This document shows, in pieces, positions 5,105 to 6,031 of a DNA stretch of 6,031 nucleotides; within the stretch, counting starts at the first letter, position 1; every line of letters starts with the position of its first letter. The DNA comes from Mailhella sp. Lineage in GTDB: Bacteria; Desulfobacterota; Desulfovibrionia; Desulfovibrionales; Desulfovibrionaceae. The stretch lies in the NCBI GenBank assembly GCA_024404335.1, contig JAKSQA010000069.1, positions 1 through 6,031 of the forward strand, read 5' to 3'. The position numbers and the translations under genes were made by a program. Under the pieces are notes generated by a model. It saw nothing but the letters and a program-made list of their open reading frames with translations. It did no database searches and was not told where the DNA came from.

Positions 5105-6031
5105 GCAATGTTCCTTTCCGCCGGGCCGCCGGCGGAGCATGTCGTGAAGGGAAGGCCGCCTTCACCGGGCAGCGCATCCTCTTCGGGGACGTCTTCGAAA
5201 ATCCGGGAGATGATGGAATTCGACACGAGCATGCCCTGTGCCGTGAGGCGGAGGGTGTTCCCGTCCGTTTCGGCAAGGCCGTGGTCGAGCAGGCCGCTCA
5301 GGACGCCCTCGTCGGGGTCCCGGCCGCAGATGCGTCGCAGCGCGGCGAGAGACAGTCCGTCGGCCGTGCGCAGGCGGAGCATGATGAACTCATCGGCGCG
5401 GTTCCGGAAGGCCAGATGCTCCTCCGTGCCGATGGGACCGCCTCCGGCCACTTCCGCGGCCCAGGTCCTGAGATCGGAGCTGCTGCAGCGGCGTACCCCG
5501 CCGATGGTGCCTACGGCCGCCGGGCCGAGTCCGAGGTAGTCGGTTCCGTTCCAGTATCCCATGTTGTGGCGGCATCGGCGCCCGGGCCGGGCGTGGTTGG
5601 AGATCTCGTAGCGTGCATATCCGTGGGCCGCAAGGATTTCGCCGGTATCGAGGTACATGCCTGCGAGATCGTCCTCGCCGGGAAATGCGAGCGAATCCTG
5701 CCTGTCGTAAAGAGGCGTGCCTTCCTCAAGCGTGAGGCCGTAGCAGGAGAGGTGGTCGGGCTCGAGAGCCGCGGCCTGTTCCAGTTGGCGGCGCCACTGC
5801 CCGCGGGTCTCTCCGGGAAGCCCCCAGATGAAGTCCATGCCGACGTTGGCGCATCCGGCATCCCTCAGGGAGCGGTACGCTTCAACGGCCTGCTTCGAGT
5901 CATGGATGCGGCCGATGGAGGCAAGGAGCCTGTCGTCAAGGGCCTGGACGCCGAGGGAGATGCGGTTCACCCCCGACGCCAGCCACACGGAGGCCCTTTG
6001 CCGCGTCACGGAGTCGGGGTTGGCCTCCATG
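5101..6031 (-). CDS. hemW: HemW, radical SAM heme chaperone (coproporphyrinogen III oxidase-like); 5' end outside window
   Basis: This is the C-terminal 310 codons or so of a HemW-family protein, long annotated as an oxygen-independent coproporphyrinogen III oxidase. Members bind heme and an iron-sulfur cluster and are thought to deliver heme to membrane hemoproteins. Visible hallmarks in order are MEANPDSVT (the family EANP motif), GVNRISLGVQALDD, VGMDFIWGLPGET, HLSCYGLTLEEGTPLY, YARYEISNHARPG, and HNMGYWNGTDYLGLGPAA, which contains the HNxxYW motif linked to heme binding. A winged-helix-like end follows, with LVSNSIISRIF. The radical SAM CxxxCxxC motif lies upstream, beyond the right edge. 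The Met of MEANP is internal, because the family has about 70-80 residues before it. A tail of roughly 27 residues follows SIISRIF, rich in Glu, Pro and Gly and without recognised homology; its last codons carry the gluQRS ribosome binding site. The gene pair is co-transcribed, with gluQRS second. Confidence 0.92.
   Translation of the reverse strand, partial: MEANPDSVTRQRASVWLASGVNRISLGVQALDDRLLASIGRIHDSKQAVEAYRSLRDAGCANVGMDFIWGLPGETRGQWRRQLEQAAALEPDHLSCYGLTLEEGTPLYDRQDSLAFPGEDDLAGMYLDTGEILAAHGYARYEISNHARPGRRCRHNMGYWNGTDYLGLGPAAVGTIGGVRRCSSSDLRTWAAEVAGGGPIGTEEHLAFRNRADEFIMLRLRTADGLSLAALRRICGRDPDEGVLSGLLDHGLAETDGNTLRLTAQGMLVSNSIISRIFEDVPEEDALPGEGGLPFTTCSAGGPAERNIA
5111..5117 (-). promoter_or_regulatory. 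Ribosome binding site of gluQRS inside the hemW end
   Basis: On the minus strand AAAGGAA lies 6 nt before the ATG at 5104, within the last codons of hemW. Together with the ATGA overlap it decides the start and indicates translational coupling. Confidence 0.75.

Noticed and set aside
5105..5140. Alternative gluQRS start at 5140
   Set aside because: It lacks a close Shine-Dalgarno and lies deeper in hemW, while 5104 has AAAGGAA at 6 nt and an ATGA overlap. The extra residues match no conserved part of GluQ-RS.
4613..5539. Plus-strand open frame of 308 codons
   Set aside because: It runs antisense through gluQRS and hemW, both clearly coding on the minus strand, and its translation has no family motif.
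1..6031. CRISPR array, tRNA or rRNA genes, insertion sequences, phage or toxin-antitoxin genes
   Set aside because: No spaced direct repeats, cloverleaf-like sequence, transposase motif or terminal inverted repeats were seen. All long stretches are accounted for by the six genes and one 163-bp spacer.

Overview
The window is a GC-rich bacterial chromosomal segment holding six protein-coding genes in three two-gene blocks, and no RNA gene, mobile element or repeat array. The gene set suggests a Gram-negative anaerobe: a NifA-like enhancer-binding protein, a single-pass TPR membrane protein of the YfgM type, a ProA-NadD pair, and a glutamyl-Q tRNA(Asp) synthetase next to HemW. My best guess is a deltaproteobacterium of the Desulfovibrionaceae type. 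That is an inference from protein flavour and context; there is no 16S or other marker here.

Layout: (1) 1-1230, minus strand, is the first 410 codons of a GAF-AAA+ regulator of the sigma-54 activator family, running off the left edge. (2) 1243-1977, minus, is a membrane-anchored TPR protein just upstream of the regulator in the same operon. (3) 1978-2140 is a divergent, AT-rich intergenic region with strong Shine-Dalgarno sequences on both sides and two perfect dyads. (4) 2141-3411, plus, is proA (proline biosynthesis). As written it carries a one-base frameshift near 2280. (5) 3413-4096, plus, is nadD (NAD biosynthesis), starting one base after the proA stop. (6) 4085-5104, minus, is gluQRS, overlapping the end of nadD by 12 bp tail to tail. 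(7) 5101-6031, minus, is the C-terminal three quarters or so of hemW, sharing an ATGA stop/start with gluQRS and running off the right edge.

Functionally this is mostly housekeeping: proline synthesis, NAD synthesis, tRNA(Asp) queuosine modification and heme handling, plus one regulator and one envelope protein. Genes within each block are tightly packed (12-nt gap, 1-nt gap, 4-nt overlap), which suggests translational coupling.

The points most worth a second look are: the sigma-54 activator AAA+ domain, which has lost the GAFTGA core, the Walker B glutamate, its asparagine switch partner and one of two conserved arginines; the proA frameshift in a short G run; the 16-bp perfect dyad over the candidate proA -35 element; and the shortened KMSKS-class loop of the GluQ-RS. 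I see no convincing new multi-gene system.
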